Source: an uncultured Alphaproteobacteria bacterium (GTDB taxonomy: Bacteria > Pseudomonadota > Alphaproteobacteria > RF32 > CAG-239). From it: 64,000 nucleotides of DNA. Location: positions 1 through 64,000 of the forward strand of contig CAKQLF010000007.1 in NCBI GenBank assembly GCA_934254585.1, read 5' to 3'. A program made the position numbers and the translations under genes. The notes under the pieces are model-generated. The model was given only the letters and a program-made list of their open reading frames with translations, was not told the origin of the DNA and did not search any database. This document shows, piece after piece, positions 43,963 to 52,326 of this stretch. Position 1 is the stretch's first letter. Each line of letters begins with the position of its first letter.

Positions 43963-44754
43963 ATGTTAAAGAAAAATATGGAAACATTTCTGCAATTATT
44001 GGGGAAGCCACTGCTTTCATTTGTTTTAGAATTAGGCGCATTTACCCGTTTTGTGGCCAAGTCTGTATATAATTGCTTTGTGCCGCCGTTTTATTTTAAG
44101 CTGTTTTTAAATCAATTTTTGAATATGGGATTTTATTCGGTTCCTGTAGTAGGTTTGACAACACTTTTTGCCGGTATGGTTATAGCTATTCAAACTTATT
44201 CCGGTTTTTCAAAATTCGGCGCGGAGAGTGCGGTTGCTACTGTAGTGCTGATTTCAGTAACTCGCGAATTGGCACCTGTCTTATCGGCCTTAATGGTTGC
44301 CGGAAGAATTGGCGCGGCTATGGCGGCTGAAATTGGAACAATGCGGGTGACCGAACAAATCGACGCATTGATTACCTTATCGGCCAATCCGTTCCGCTAT
44401 TTAATGACTCCAAGGTTGTGGGCCGGTGTGATTGTGATGCCTTTGTTGGTGTTGTTTGGTGATATCATCGGTATTTTTGGCGGTTATGTGGTCGGTGTTT
44501 ATAAGTTAGATTTTAATCCGGCAAACTATATCAACGCGACAGTTCAAAATCTGGAGGCGTTAGATGTTATTTCCGGTATGGTTAAAGCCGGTGTCTTTGG
44601 GTTTATAATTTCAATAATGGGGTGTTATCACGGTTATCGTTCTAAAGGTGGAGCGCAAGGTGTCGGCGAGGCCACAACCAATGCCGTGGTTTCATCTTCT
44701 ATTCTGATTTTAATCTTTAACTATCTGATTACAGAACTATTCTTTTCTAAATAG
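43963..44754 (+). CDS. mlaE: MlaE-type ABC transporter permease
   Basis: 263 residues with about five or six hydrophobic helices. The conserved core LVTRELAPVLSALMVAGRIGAAMAAEIGTMRVTEQIDAL (here ISVTRELAPVLSAL..GRIGAAMAAEIG) and the terminal SKGGAQGVGEATTNAVV mark the MlaE/YrbE family. With MlaF it moves phospholipids between the membranes to keep outer-membrane lipid asymmetry. It lies 8 bp upstream of the ATPase gene. Confidence 0.94.
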   Translation: MLKKNMETFLQLLGKPLLSFVLELGAFTRFVAKSVYNCFVPPFYFKLFLNQFLNMGFYSVPVVGLTTLFAGMVIAIQTYSGFSKFGAESAVATVVLISVTRELAPVLSALMVAGRIGAAMAAEIGTMRVTEQIDALITLSANPFRYLMTPRLWAGVIVMPLLVLFGDIIGIFGGYVVGVYKLDFNPANYINATVQNLEALDVISGMVKAGVFGFIISIMGCYHGYRSKGGAQGVGEATTNAVVSSSILILIFNYLITELFFSK

Positions 44755-44762
44755 GAAACACA

Positions 44763-45515
44763 ATGAGTGATAATAAAATAGAAATTCGCAACCTTTATAA
44801 AGCTTTTGGCAAAAAGAAAGTGCTGGATGGGGTTAATTTAGACATAAAAAAAGGCGAATCTCTGGTGGTTATCGGCGGTTCCGGCACAGGTAAATCTGTA
44901 TTGATTAAATGTATTCAGGGACTATTGACACCGGATTGCGGCTCCATAAAAATCGACGATGAGGAAACAGTCGGTTCTAAAAAAGATATTCACGAGAAAA
45001 TGGGAATGCTTTTTCAGGGAGCGGCGTTGTTTGACAGTTTGAGTGTTTGGGAAAATGTGGCGTTTCGTTTGTTGCAAAAAGGAAATAAGTCGCGCAAACA
45101 GGCCAAGGTTGAGGCTATCAGAGTTTTGCGTCAGGTTGGTTTGGCTCCTGATGTGGCGGATTTATCACCGGCGGAACTTTCCGGAGGTATGCAAAAGCGT
45201 GTTGGTTTGGCGCGAGCCATTATCAGCCGTCCGGAAATTATTTTCTTTGATGAGCCGACAACAGGTTTGGATCCGATTATGGCCGATGTTATTAATGATT
45301 TAATCATTGAATCGGCGCGCGGATTGGGGGCTTCAACCCTAACCATTACCCATGATATGGCCTCGGCTCGTAAAATTGCCGACAGAATAGCAATGTTGTA
45401 TCAAGGAAAAATAATTTGGTCGGGCACGGTCAAAGAAATGGAAAAATCGGAGAACCCTTATTTACGGCAGTTTATTAATGGTAGTTCGCAAGGACCAATA
45501 AAAGTGGAAGTGTAA
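44763..45515 (+). CDS. mlaF: MlaF-type ABC transporter ATPase
   Basis: 250 residues. Walker A is GGSGTGKS, the signature is LSGGMQKRVGLARAI, Walker B is EIIFFDEPTTGLDP, and the switch His is in LTITHDMAS. These place it in the MlaF branch. The substrate-binding MCE protein MlaD usually follows, but here radA begins 4 bp later, so MlaD and the periplasmic carrier MlaC must be encoded elsewhere or be absent. Confidence 0.94.
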   Translation: MSDNKIEIRNLYKAFGKKKVLDGVNLDIKKGESLVVIGGSGTGKSVLIKCIQGLLTPDCGSIKIDDEETVGSKKDIHEKMGMLFQGAALFDSLSVWENVAFRLLQKGNKSRKQAKVEAIRVLRQVGLAPDVADLSPAELSGGMQKRVGLARAIISRPEIIFFDEPTTGLDPIMADVINDLIIESARGLGASTLTITHDMASARKIADRIAMLYQGKIIWSGTVKEMEKSENPYLRQFINGSSQGPIKVEV

Positions 45516-45519
45516 CACA

Positions 45520-46902
45520 ATGGCTAAAAAGAGTCTGAGTTTGTTTGTTTGTCAAAACTGCGGTGCCACCTATCCGAAGTGGCAAGGAAAATGTGATTCT
45601 TGCGACGAATGGAATACAATTGTTGAAGAAGTGCAAAAAACTGATGGTTTTTCCAAAATAAATCCGCGCAAAGAAGGAAAAATTATAGATTTTGTTCCGC
45701 TCAAAGGGGAACAAAACACTTATGCTCGTTTGCAAACTGGAATTAAAGAAATAGACAGAGTTACCGGTGGCGGTTTAGTCCCGGGGTCTGTTATTTTGGT
45801 TGGTGGAGATCCCGGAATTGGCAAATCGACATTATTGTTGCAAGTTTGTGCCGGATTGGCCAATAAAGGCGAGCATTATCCGTGCTACTATATCTCGGGA
45901 GAAGAGGCTATTGATCAGGTGAGAATTCGAGCCAGTCGTTTGGGGTTGGCCGATAGCCCGGTAAACTTAGCCAGCGCGACCGATGTTCGCAATATTATAA
46001 CCACTTTGGAAAAAACCGATGCCGCGGTTGTTATTATTGATTCTATTCAGACAATGTATCTGGACGAGGTGGAATCCACTCCCGGAAGTGTGGGGCAAGT
46101 TCGAGCTTGCGCCTATGAATTGATTAAATTGGCAAAACGCAAGGGATTTGTGTTGTTTTTAGTCGGCCACGTCACTAAGCAGGGAGAAATCGCCGGACCG
46201 CGAGTATTGGAGCATATGGTTGATACGGTACTTTATTTTGAAGGCGAACGCGGTCATCATTTTCGAATTTTGCGGGCAGTGAAAAACCGCTATGGCGCGA
46301 CCGATGAAATCGGTGTGTTTGAAATGCAGGACAAAGGACTGGTAGAGGTGGAAAATCCGTCAGCACTGTTTTTGGCTGAAAGACAGGGCAATGTTTCTGG
46401 TTCGTGCGTTTTTGCCGGAATAGAAGGTTCTCGCCCGTTGCTTGTTGAAATTCAAGCTTTGGTGAGCCCAAGCGGCTATTCCACCCCGAAACGTGCCGTA
46501 GTTGGTTGGGATTCTAATCGGCTTTCTATGATTTTAGCTGTTTTAGAAGCTCGATGCAGTATGAATTTTAGTTCGCACGATGTTTATTTAAACATTGCCG
46601 GCGGCTTGAAAATTACTGAGCCGGCCGCAGATTTAGCCGTGGCTATGGCTGTTATATCATCTCTGACCAACAAGCCGTTGCCAGCTGATATGGTTGTTTT
46701 CGGTGAAATAGGACTTTCAGGGGAAATCCGTGCGGTAAGTCAGCCGAATTTACGTTTGAAAGAGGCTCATAAGCTTGGTTTTGTCAGCGCAATTGAGCCA
46801 CCGTCGTTCAGCAAAGATAAAAAAGAGAAGGGTGCGAAAAATTATGAACTTTCGTGCTATGAAATCGGTAATGTTCATCGTTTGATTAACTGGTTTAATT
46901 AG
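45520..46902 (+). CDS. radA: DNA repair protein RadA
   Basis: 460 residues. The N-terminal C4 zinc finger (CQNCGATYPKWQGKCDSCDEW) is followed by a RecA-like ATPase core with Walker A GGDPGIGKSTLL, Walker B VVIIDSIQTM, the RadA-specific KNRYGATDEIGVFEM (KNRFG motif) and a C-terminal Lon-like domain (DVYLNIAGGLKITEPAADLAVAMAV). RadA extends branch migration in recombination. Its start is 4 bp after mlaF, so it is probably in the same transcript. Confidence 0.96.
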   Translation: MAKKSLSLFVCQNCGATYPKWQGKCDSCDEWNTIVEEVQKTDGFSKINPRKEGKIIDFVPLKGEQNTYARLQTGIKEIDRVTGGGLVPGSVILVGGDPGIGKSTLLLQVCAGLANKGEHYPCYYISGEEAIDQVRIRASRLGLADSPVNLASATDVRNIITTLEKTDAAVVIIDSIQTMYLDEVESTPGSVGQVRACAYELIKLAKRKGFVLFLVGHVTKQGEIAGPRVLEHMVDTVLYFEGERGHHFRILRAVKNRYGATDEIGVFEMQDKGLVEVENPSALFLAERQGNVSGSCVFAGIEGSRPLLVEIQALVSPSGYSTPKRAVVGWDSNRLSMILAVLEARCSMNFSSHDVYLNIAGGLKITEPAADLAVAMAVISSLTNKPLPADMVVFGEIGLSGEIRAVSQPNLRLKEAHKLGFVSAIEPPSFSKDKKEKGAKNYELSCYEIGNVHRLINWFN

Positions 46903-46912
46903 GAGCAAAAAA

Positions 46913-47737
46913 ATGGAACAATTAAATAACTTGGATGTGGTTTTTCTGGTTATTGTCGGCGTTTCGGCATTGGTTGCCTTAGCCCGCGGAGTCACAAAGG
47001 AACTGCTTTCCATAACCGGATGGCTGTTGGCCGGTGTTTCGGTTTATTATCTGTTGCCGGTTGTCAATCCGATTATGGAAAAATACATTGCTTCGGAAGT
47101 TTTGGCCAGTCTGGTTTCCGGTATGGTTATTTTAATTATGTTTTGTATTTTTTGGGTTTTGGCAGCCGATAAAATCAGTACACAAATTCGTTTTAGCAAA
47201 TTGAGTTCTCTGGATAGAATTTTAGGTTTTATTTTTGGTATTTTCCGCGGTGTTATTATTGTCATTTTGCTGCAAATAATGATTGCGACCTTAATTCCGG
47301 AAGAATCTCAAAAGGGTGTGTTTGCCGAGTCCCGATACTTTAAGTTGGCCGGTGAGGCTTCAGAACCTATCAAAGGTTTGATTCCGGAAAAATGGTTTGA
47401 AGATTTGAAAGCTAAAAGTGAAAGTTTAGGCTTGAGTCCGTCAAAGTCTGAAGAAAAAGTTGAGAACAGTGAAAAATCAGAAAATGATGCAAATGACGAA
47501 AATACTCAAGATATTTTGAAAAAAAGCGGAGAAGAATTGTTCAATAAACTTGTTCAGCCAAAAGTTGAAAATGAAAATGACGAGGCCAAAGATAATGGTT
47601 ATGAAAAGGATGAAACCTCAGATTTGGATAAGCTTATGGATGTTCTTGAAGATAAAGTTGTGACAACTGACGAAGATTCTGATTCAGCTAAAGAAACGTC
47701 ACCGAAAGAAATTGAAAAAATAGACGAGAATCTCTAA
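46913..47737 (+). CDS. cvpA: CvpA family membrane protein with acidic tail
   Basis: 274 residues. The CvpA domain spans four hydrophobic helices (about 5-25, 30-48, 63-85 and 101-122) with the conserved FLVIVGVSALVALARGVTKELLSITGW. The C-terminal 130 residues are very acidic and disordered. AGGAG precedes the ATG. CvpA proteins are needed for colicin V export and envelope homeostasis in enterobacteria, but the mechanism is unknown. It ends the 42-47.7 kb run of close-packed genes. Confidence 0.87.
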   Translation: MEQLNNLDVVFLVIVGVSALVALARGVTKELLSITGWLLAGVSVYYLLPVVNPIMEKYIASEVLASLVSGMVILIMFCIFWVLAADKISTQIRFSKLSSLDRILGFIFGIFRGVIIVILLQIMIATLIPEESQKGVFAESRYFKLAGEASEPIKGLIPEKWFEDLKAKSESLGLSPSKSEEKVENSEKSENDANDENTQDILKKSGEELFNKLVQPKVENENDEAKDNGYEKDETSDLDKLMDVLEDKVVTTDEDSDSAKETSPKEIEKIDENL

Positions 47738-47824
47738 ATATCTTCATTTTCGGCGAAAAAAAAGTTTGTTTTGCGGTCAAATGAATAAAAATGTATTTTG
47801 ACGTGATAATTTTCGTCGAAAATG

Positions 47825-47853
47825 TTGACAAATATGTTTTATGATGATAAAGT
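47825..47853 (+). promoter_or_regulatory. Promoter for the 47906 gene
   Basis: TTGACA at 47825-47830, a 17-nt spacer, then TAAAGT at 47848-47853. This leaves a leader of about 45 nt with no Shine-Dalgarno. Confidence 0.5.
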
Positions 47854-47887
47854 GACAATACTTTTGAATTATTAACATATTGTTTTA

Positions 47888-47908
47888 TTAAAAATTTTTA
47901 TTTTTATG
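47888..47908 (+). promoter_or_regulatory. SD-less start context (shared AT-rich motif), copy 2
   Basis: AAAAATTTTTATTTTTATG touches the start codon and resembles the leaders of 10047, 49456 (minus) and 49781 (minus), with one extra T. Confidence 0.5.
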
Positions 47909-48517
47909 TGCAGTTTTGATTTACAGAAGAGAATTGATGAGTTCAAGGCCCGTGTTGATTTGTTCTATCGAGATTCACTCAGCAAGGAGCTTTTGAAAAA
48001 GTTCGAAGAGCATTTTAAAAATGTTTTGCTTTCGGAGACTAAGTCTGAAGATGAGCTGTTGGCCAGAGCTGCTCGAATAAAGTTTGTCGGTTTTCTGGTT
48101 GAACAGACTGACAACAAAGCATCTACCGGTAAAACCTATCGCTTACTTTTGAGTAAAGAGGATAGGGCTTTCGCCAGAGCTTCTATGTTCAAGCTTAGCG
48201 GTTGTTATGAATGGAACAATATCTTGACCTATGGAAAATGCGTTCCTGATAATGTTGAAATCACCAAAATCAATAAAAATGATTTGAGAGAGCTTCAACA
48301 AATCATTGTTTACAGCCGCGGAAAAGAAACAACCTTGGGTTATAATATGCCTACATTGTCCATTGAGCAGATTATGGCCCAGATACCTGATGATATTGTG
48401 TCTAAAGTTGCCGCTTTTAGCCTGCAACTGGAGGATAAATATCCTCTTGACAACTACAATCAGGTTATGGGTATGTATGGTTTCCGAGTTGTTCTTTATA
48501 GAAGTTTAGTTGATTAA
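47906..48517 (+). CDS. Cytoplasmic protein of unknown function
   Basis: 203 residues with no signal peptide or membrane helix. The N-terminal 60 residues are helical and charged (LQKRIDEFKARVDLFYRDSL); a mixed region with YRLLLSKEDRAFARASMFKL follows. AAG and GAG codons look more frequent than in neighbouring genes, which mostly use AAA and GAA; this was judged by eye. It has the SD-less AT-rich leader shared with three other unknown genes. No family recognised. Confidence 0.65.
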   Translation: MCSFDLQKRIDEFKARVDLFYRDSLSKELLKKFEEHFKNVLLSETKSEDELLARAARIKFVGFLVEQTDNKASTGKTYRLLLSKEDRAFARASMFKLSGCYEWNNILTYGKCVPDNVEITKINKNDLRELQQIIVYSRGKETTLGYNMPTLSIEQIMAQIPDDIVSKVAAFSLQLEDKYPLDNYNQVMGMYGFRVVLYRSLVD

Positions 48518-48534
48518 CAAACAATCTAAGGTTA

Positions 48535-48563
48535 AGACGTCAGTTATTGAAACTGGCGTCTTT
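48535..48563 (+). terminator. Terminator after the 47906 gene
   Basis: The stem AAGACGTCAGTT/AACTGGCGTCTT with a short loop and a T-rich tail. Confidence 0.8.
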
Positions 48564-48638
48564 TCGTTTTTTGAAGGAATAATTTTAACGATATGTTAGT
48601 TTTTAAATACTAACCTATAAAATATATAGGGAGAAAAG

Positions 48639-49172
48639 ATGATGAAAAAATTTATTACCTTGATTGCTTGCTTGACTTTTATGATTAGTGCTTGTGATAA
48701 TCAAAAATCAGAAAAGGAAGTGAAACAGACCGAAACTAATATTAACGCCGAAGCAAATACAGAAAACAATAATGAGGAATTGTGGCAGAATATTAACGGG
48801 GAACCGGCAAATTTTGAAAAAGCCTTTAACCGGTTTAATGAGGTTCAGAAATATTATTTCTGTGCTGCTTTTTCGGTTGGCGCAATGTCTGTATCTAAGC
48901 CGGAAACGGCATCGGCTATGGTTAACTACTTTTTAGGTTTGGGAGTGGTTAAATATAATCAAGGTATAGATGATGAAACTTATAAGGCTTTCGATTCCGG
49001 AAAACACATTTTTAAATATGAACTTGTTCTCAATTATATCCTAGATAAAAAGGTTTGTGAAAATATAATTGTTGAAGCTACTGATTTTGCTCAGAAAAAT
49101 CACTATACGGCTGAAACCCTGAATGATAAAGGTAAGATAGAAGTAGAAAAAATTATAAAAAAGTTAAAATAA
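48639..49172 (+). CDS. Putative lipoprotein, unknown
   Basis: 177 residues. The signal MMKKFITLIACLTFMISAC has lipobox ISAC. A polar Asn/Glu/Thr linker leads to a helical domain (about 60-177) with two Cys (YYFCAAFSVG and KKVCENI), the composition of a small periplasmic helical domain. AGGGAG precedes the double ATG. No family recognised. A terminator hairpin follows at 49186-49224. Confidence 0.7.
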   Translation: MMKKFITLIACLTFMISACDNQKSEKEVKQTETNINAEANTENNNEELWQNINGEPANFEKAFNRFNEVQKYYFCAAFSVGAMSVSKPETASAMVNYFLGLGVVKYNQGIDDETYKAFDSGKHIFKYELVLNYILDKKVCENIIVEATDFAQKNHYTAETLNDKGKIEVEKIIKKLK

Positions 49173-49185
49173 TATAAAGCACGTA

Positions 49186-49224
49186 AAAAAACACAGGAGA
49201 TATGCAATTCTTCTGTGTTTTTTT
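49186..49224 (+). terminator. Terminator after the 48639 lipoprotein
   Basis: The stem AAAAAACACAG/CTGTGTTTTTTT encloses a short internal stem; the T run lies on the plus side. Confidence 0.75.
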
Positions 49225-49234
49225 GTTTGTTGTT

Positions 49235-49456
49235 TCATCTTATAAAGTCATAATGCAGCAATATTCCGCTTACCAGAGAAGCTATAAAAAAATATATACA
49301 CACTAAACAGCTGACAAGATAAGACTCTTCTTTGCTTGTTTGGACAGCTCCGTTTTTAAGTTTTTTCTTTTTCCAACATCTGTCAAGATACAGGCCGAAA
49401 CTATAGAACATAGAAAAACCAATAACGATTGAAATTAAAAAAACTAATTTTGACAT
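49235..49456 (-). CDS. Small two-helix membrane protein (A)
   Basis: 73 residues: hydrophobic helix (about 4-24), a Lys-rich loop (RCWKKKKLKNGAVQTSKEE) and a second helix (about 45-68). The layout matches the 70-residue protein encoded just upstream on the same strand at 49781, including S/T-rich loop, YxxC-V-IY pattern at the start of helix two (YLVSCLVCIYF versus GYVCIYSVLL). The start has the shared SD-less AT-rich leader. Likely a small inner-membrane protein; function unknown. Confidence 0.6.
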   Translation of the reverse strand: MSKLVFLISIVIGFSMFYSFGLYLDRCWKKKKLKNGAVQTSKEESYLVSCLVCIYFFIASLVSGILLHYDFIR

Positions 49457-49473
49457 AAGAATAAAATTTAATA
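49454..49473 (-). promoter_or_regulatory. SD-less start context (shared AT-rich motif), copy 3
   Basis: On the minus strand, TTAAATTTTATTCTTATG runs into the start codon with no Shine-Dalgarno. Confidence 0.6.
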
Positions 49474-49568
49474 ATTTAACATTAACGATAATCCAATATT
49501 TTTTTATTATGGTTATATCAATAAAAAGCCTTGGAAGTTAATAGTCAAGACTTGTGAATTTTAGTCAG

Positions 49569-49781
49569 CTAAAACTCACAAGCAAAAATAATTAATCCTG
49601 CCGCCACAAGTAAAACAGAATAAATGCAAACGTACCCTTTAGTAAAATCACCGGATAATGCAGCGGAGTTCGACTCGGTTTGTGTTTTGTATTCACGGCG
49701 GTTGAGAATAATTCCCAATACGGCAATCGCAACAAAAATTGCCCACAATGCAATTGCACTGAAAATTTTTAACATCATCAT
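49569..49781 (-). CDS. Small two-helix membrane protein (B)
   Basis: 70 residues beginning with three Met codons. Helix one is at about 5-27, followed by a polar loop with NRREYKTQTESNSAALSGD, and helix two at about 47-68. The arrangement parallels protein A at 49235-49456, so the two may be diverged paralogues. The leader is SD-less, with a candidate promoter TTGACA (49847-49842) and TAAATT (49825-49820) on the minus strand. Function unknown. Confidence 0.6.
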   Translation of the reverse strand: MMMLKIFSAIALWAIFVAIAVLGIILNRREYKTQTESNSAALSGDFTKGYVCIYSVLLVAAGLIIFACEF

Positions 49782-49799
49782 AATAATAAAATTTTATAA
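49779..49799 (-). promoter_or_regulatory. SD-less start context (shared AT-rich motif), copy 4
   Basis: On the minus strand, TAAAATTTTATTATTATG runs into the start codon, almost identical to copies 1 and 3. Confidence 0.6.
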
Positions 49800-49916
49800 A
49801 TAATTGAAAATCATCGGGCAATTTATCATAAAAAAATCAGCTGTCAAGCAATAAATGGGGTTGATTTTTACTTTTGACGACTTATCATTTATCAAGTAAG
49901 GTTAAATAAAGGAAAT

Positions 49917-50798
49917 ATGAAAATGAGAAAAATTTGGGGAATAATTCTGACTTTGGGTTTAATCGGGTGTCAAAAAGAAAATCCGGTGGTTTTTGAAACT
50001 TTAACCCAGAGCCTGAATAATGATATAGCGGAAATAAATGTACAAGTTGCTTATCCGCAAAAGGCCGAAGCTTTAAATAATTTGCGTAAACAAATTGCAG
50101 ATTTGCTTATTCCAAACTATCAGGGAAATTTGGCCGACGGAAAGGCTTTACTGAAAGAGTTTGCGGAAGATAAAAATAACGAGATGATAAAAGCAATGTC
50201 GGAATTTGGCGACGACACCTCATTTAAGGCTCTCTACATAGTTTCAATTAAAGAAGTGGCGCAAACTTCTCAATTTGTTACAATAGAAAAAGATGCTTAC
50301 ATTTATACCGGCGGTGCACACGGCGTTTCCGAATGGGATGCAATTACTCTGAAAAAATCAGATGGAAAACAGTTGGATAATATTTTAAATAGCAAGGTTA
50401 ATTCGGTTGAATTTAAAAATTTGTTAAAACAAGGAGTTATAGCTTATTTCACTCAATTAAAAGGAGCTATTGACAAGTGTGAGTTTCAACCGATGGCAGT
50501 GCAAAACGAATTGTTTGAGGATTTTTCGGCTAACGATTTGCCTTTGCCGGAACAAAAACCATTTTTAACCGATAAAGGTGTTGGTTTTGTCTATATGCCG
50601 TATGAAATATCGTGGTATTCCAACGGACGCATAGCTTTTATTCTTCCTTATTCCGAAATGAAGAATTATTTGCGAGAAGATGTTTTAAAACTTCTGCCAA
50701 AAGAAGACGACAACAAGATTGAGGCTTATACAAATGAAAAAACACAAGCAGAATATCAAAAATATCTGACACAGCCTGAGCACAAAATTTGTCATTGA
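49917..50798 (+). CDS. Lipoprotein with DUF4163/DUF3298 (RsiV-like) domain
   Basis: 293 residues. The signal peptide MKMRKIWGIILTLGLIGC has lipobox LIGC. The rest matches the RsiV/PdaC-like fold: an N-terminal DUF4163 part (about 25-130, INVQVAYPQ and the conserved YTGGAHG) and a DUF3298 part (about 150-265, GVGFVYMPYEISWYSNGRIAFILPY). In Bacillus this fold binds lysozyme (RsiV); in Gram-negative bacteria it occurs in envelope lipoproteins of unknown role. A ribosome site AAAGGAAAT precedes the ATG. Confidence 0.8.
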   Translation: MKMRKIWGIILTLGLIGCQKENPVVFETLTQSLNNDIAEINVQVAYPQKAEALNNLRKQIADLLIPNYQGNLADGKALLKEFAEDKNNEMIKAMSEFGDDTSFKALYIVSIKEVAQTSQFVTIEKDAYIYTGGAHGVSEWDAITLKKSDGKQLDNILNSKVNSVEFKNLLKQGVIAYFTQLKGAIDKCEFQPMAVQNELFEDFSANDLPLPEQKPFLTDKGVGFVYMPYEISWYSNGRIAFILPYSEMKNYLREDVLKLLPKEDDNKIEAYTNEKTQAEYQKYLTQPEHKICH

Positions 50799-50820
50799 TT
50801 ACCGATAAGTTGTCAACTAA

Positions 50821-50850
50821 AAGGGCTGAAAGTTAATCTTTCAGCCTTTA
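50821..50850. terminator. Bidirectional terminator between the 49917 lipoprotein and hydG
   Basis: The stem AAAGGGCTGAAAG/CTTTCAGCCTTT with a 5-nt loop. Confidence 0.8.
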
Positions 50851-50879
50851 GGTCTAAAATATATTTTCCGCAGTTTTAG

Positions 50880-52310
50880 TCAGAAACGGAAGTCATTTCC
50901 TCTTCCGGTGCGGATATCTTCCAATCTTTGCCGCACAATGTTGGCTAAATTGTTTGGAATGGTCGCCAGTTCGCGCTCAATCAATTTTTCACCGATGGCT
51001 TTAGTGTCTTTTGAGGCGTAATCGGTTAGATATTCCTGCAAAGTCATCAACGCGTTTGGGTGACAGCAATTATGAATTTGCTTAGCCTTGCAAAGTTCCA
51101 TAAAGCGGTCACCGGTACGTCCGGCGCGGTAACAAGCAGTGCAAAAACTCGGTACATAGCCAAGACGCATCAGCCAATTGATAACTTCATCAAGAGGGCG
51201 ATTGTCTATAACGTCAAATTGTTCGGAGTTTTCATCTTCCGCTTCCGGAGAGGCATAGCCGCCAACCGAAGTTTTTGAGCCTCCGGAAATTTGCGAAATT
51301 CCTAATTGTAAAACCCGTTCGCGAGTTTTTTTGCTTTCCCGAGTGGAAACAATCATTCCTGTATAAGGTACGGCAATGCGGATAAGGGCGACAATTTTGG
51401 CAAAAATATCGTCTGGAATACAGTTGCTGAATTGGCTCGGGTCAATATCATCGGCGGGACGTAGACGCGGGACGCTGATGGTGTGCGGACCAACTCCGAA
51501 AACAGCTTCCAGATGTTCGGCGTGCATCAATAATCCGCTGAACTCATAACGATATGTCGACAAGCCGAACAACACACCCAAGCCGACATCATCAATACCG
51601 CCTTGCATAGCTCTATCCATAGCTTCGGTATGCCAGTTGTAATTATGTTTCGGACCTTGTGGATGAAGCTGCTCATAAGACTCCTTATTGTAGGTTTCTT
51701 GAAACAAAATATAAGTGCCGATACCGGCTTTATGTAATTTGGCGTAATCTTCCACTGTGGTGGCGGCAATATTAACATTAACCCTGCGGATTGCTCCGTT
51801 TTTATGCTTGATACCATAAATAGTGTCAATGCTCTCCAATACATATTCTAGCGGATTATTTATCGGATCTTCGCCCAACTCAATGGCCAAACGTTTGTGT
51901 CCCATATCTTGCAGAGCAATAACTTCCTGCTTAATTTCTTCCTGTGTCATTTTCTTGCGGAAAATATGCTTGTTTTTAATGTGATAAGGGCAATAAACAC
52001 AGCTGTTGACGCAATAGTTTGAAAGATAAAGCGGGGCAAACAAAACAATGCGGTTGCCGTAATAATTATTTTTTATTTGCGCAGCCAACTTAAATATTTC
52101 GGCTTCAATTTCCTTATCGTCACAAGCCAACAACACCGAGGCTTCGCGATGGGTCAATCCTTTCTCCTGTTTTGCCTTATCAATGATTTTTTGAATAAGC
52201 TCTAAATTATTTTTATTTTTATCGGCATATTCTAATGTTTCAATAATTTCTTGGTGTGAAATAAATTCTTCTGCTTTTGCTGATTTTGGGTTATAACTAA
52301 AACTTTCCAT
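50880..52310 (-). CDS. hydG: [FeFe]-hydrogenase maturase HydG
   Basis: 476 residues. A radical SAM tyrosine lyase that makes the CO and CN ligands of the H-cluster. The radical SAM cluster motif is CVNSCVYC (CX3CX2C), and the HydG-specific C-terminal motif CX2CX22C is exact, in CTACYRAGRTGDRFMELC..NCCHPNA. This second motif separates it from ThiH. GlyGly-type SAM-binding segments such as LAIELGED are present. hydE, hydF and a hydrogenase gene are not in the window. It is 16 bp downstream of the acidic membrane protein on the same strand. Its presence implies an oxygen-sensitive hydrogen metabolism. Confidence 0.94.
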   Translation of the reverse strand: MESFSYNPKSAKAEEFISHQEIIETLEYADKNKNNLELIQKIIDKAKQEKGLTHREASVLLACDDKEIEAEIFKLAAQIKNNYYGNRIVLFAPLYLSNYCVNSCVYCPYHIKNKHIFRKKMTQEEIKQEVIALQDMGHKRLAIELGEDPINNPLEYVLESIDTIYGIKHKNGAIRRVNVNIAATTVEDYAKLHKAGIGTYILFQETYNKESYEQLHPQGPKHNYNWHTEAMDRAMQGGIDDVGLGVLFGLSTYRYEFSGLLMHAEHLEAVFGVGPHTISVPRLRPADDIDPSQFSNCIPDDIFAKIVALIRIAVPYTGMIVSTRESKKTRERVLQLGISQISGGSKTSVGGYASPEAEDENSEQFDVIDNRPLDEVINWLMRLGYVPSFCTACYRAGRTGDRFMELCKAKQIHNCCHPNALMTLQEYLTDYASKDTKAIGEKLIERELATIPNNLANIVRQRLEDIRTGRGNDFRF

Positions 52311-52326
52311 AATTTTGCTTCTTTTA

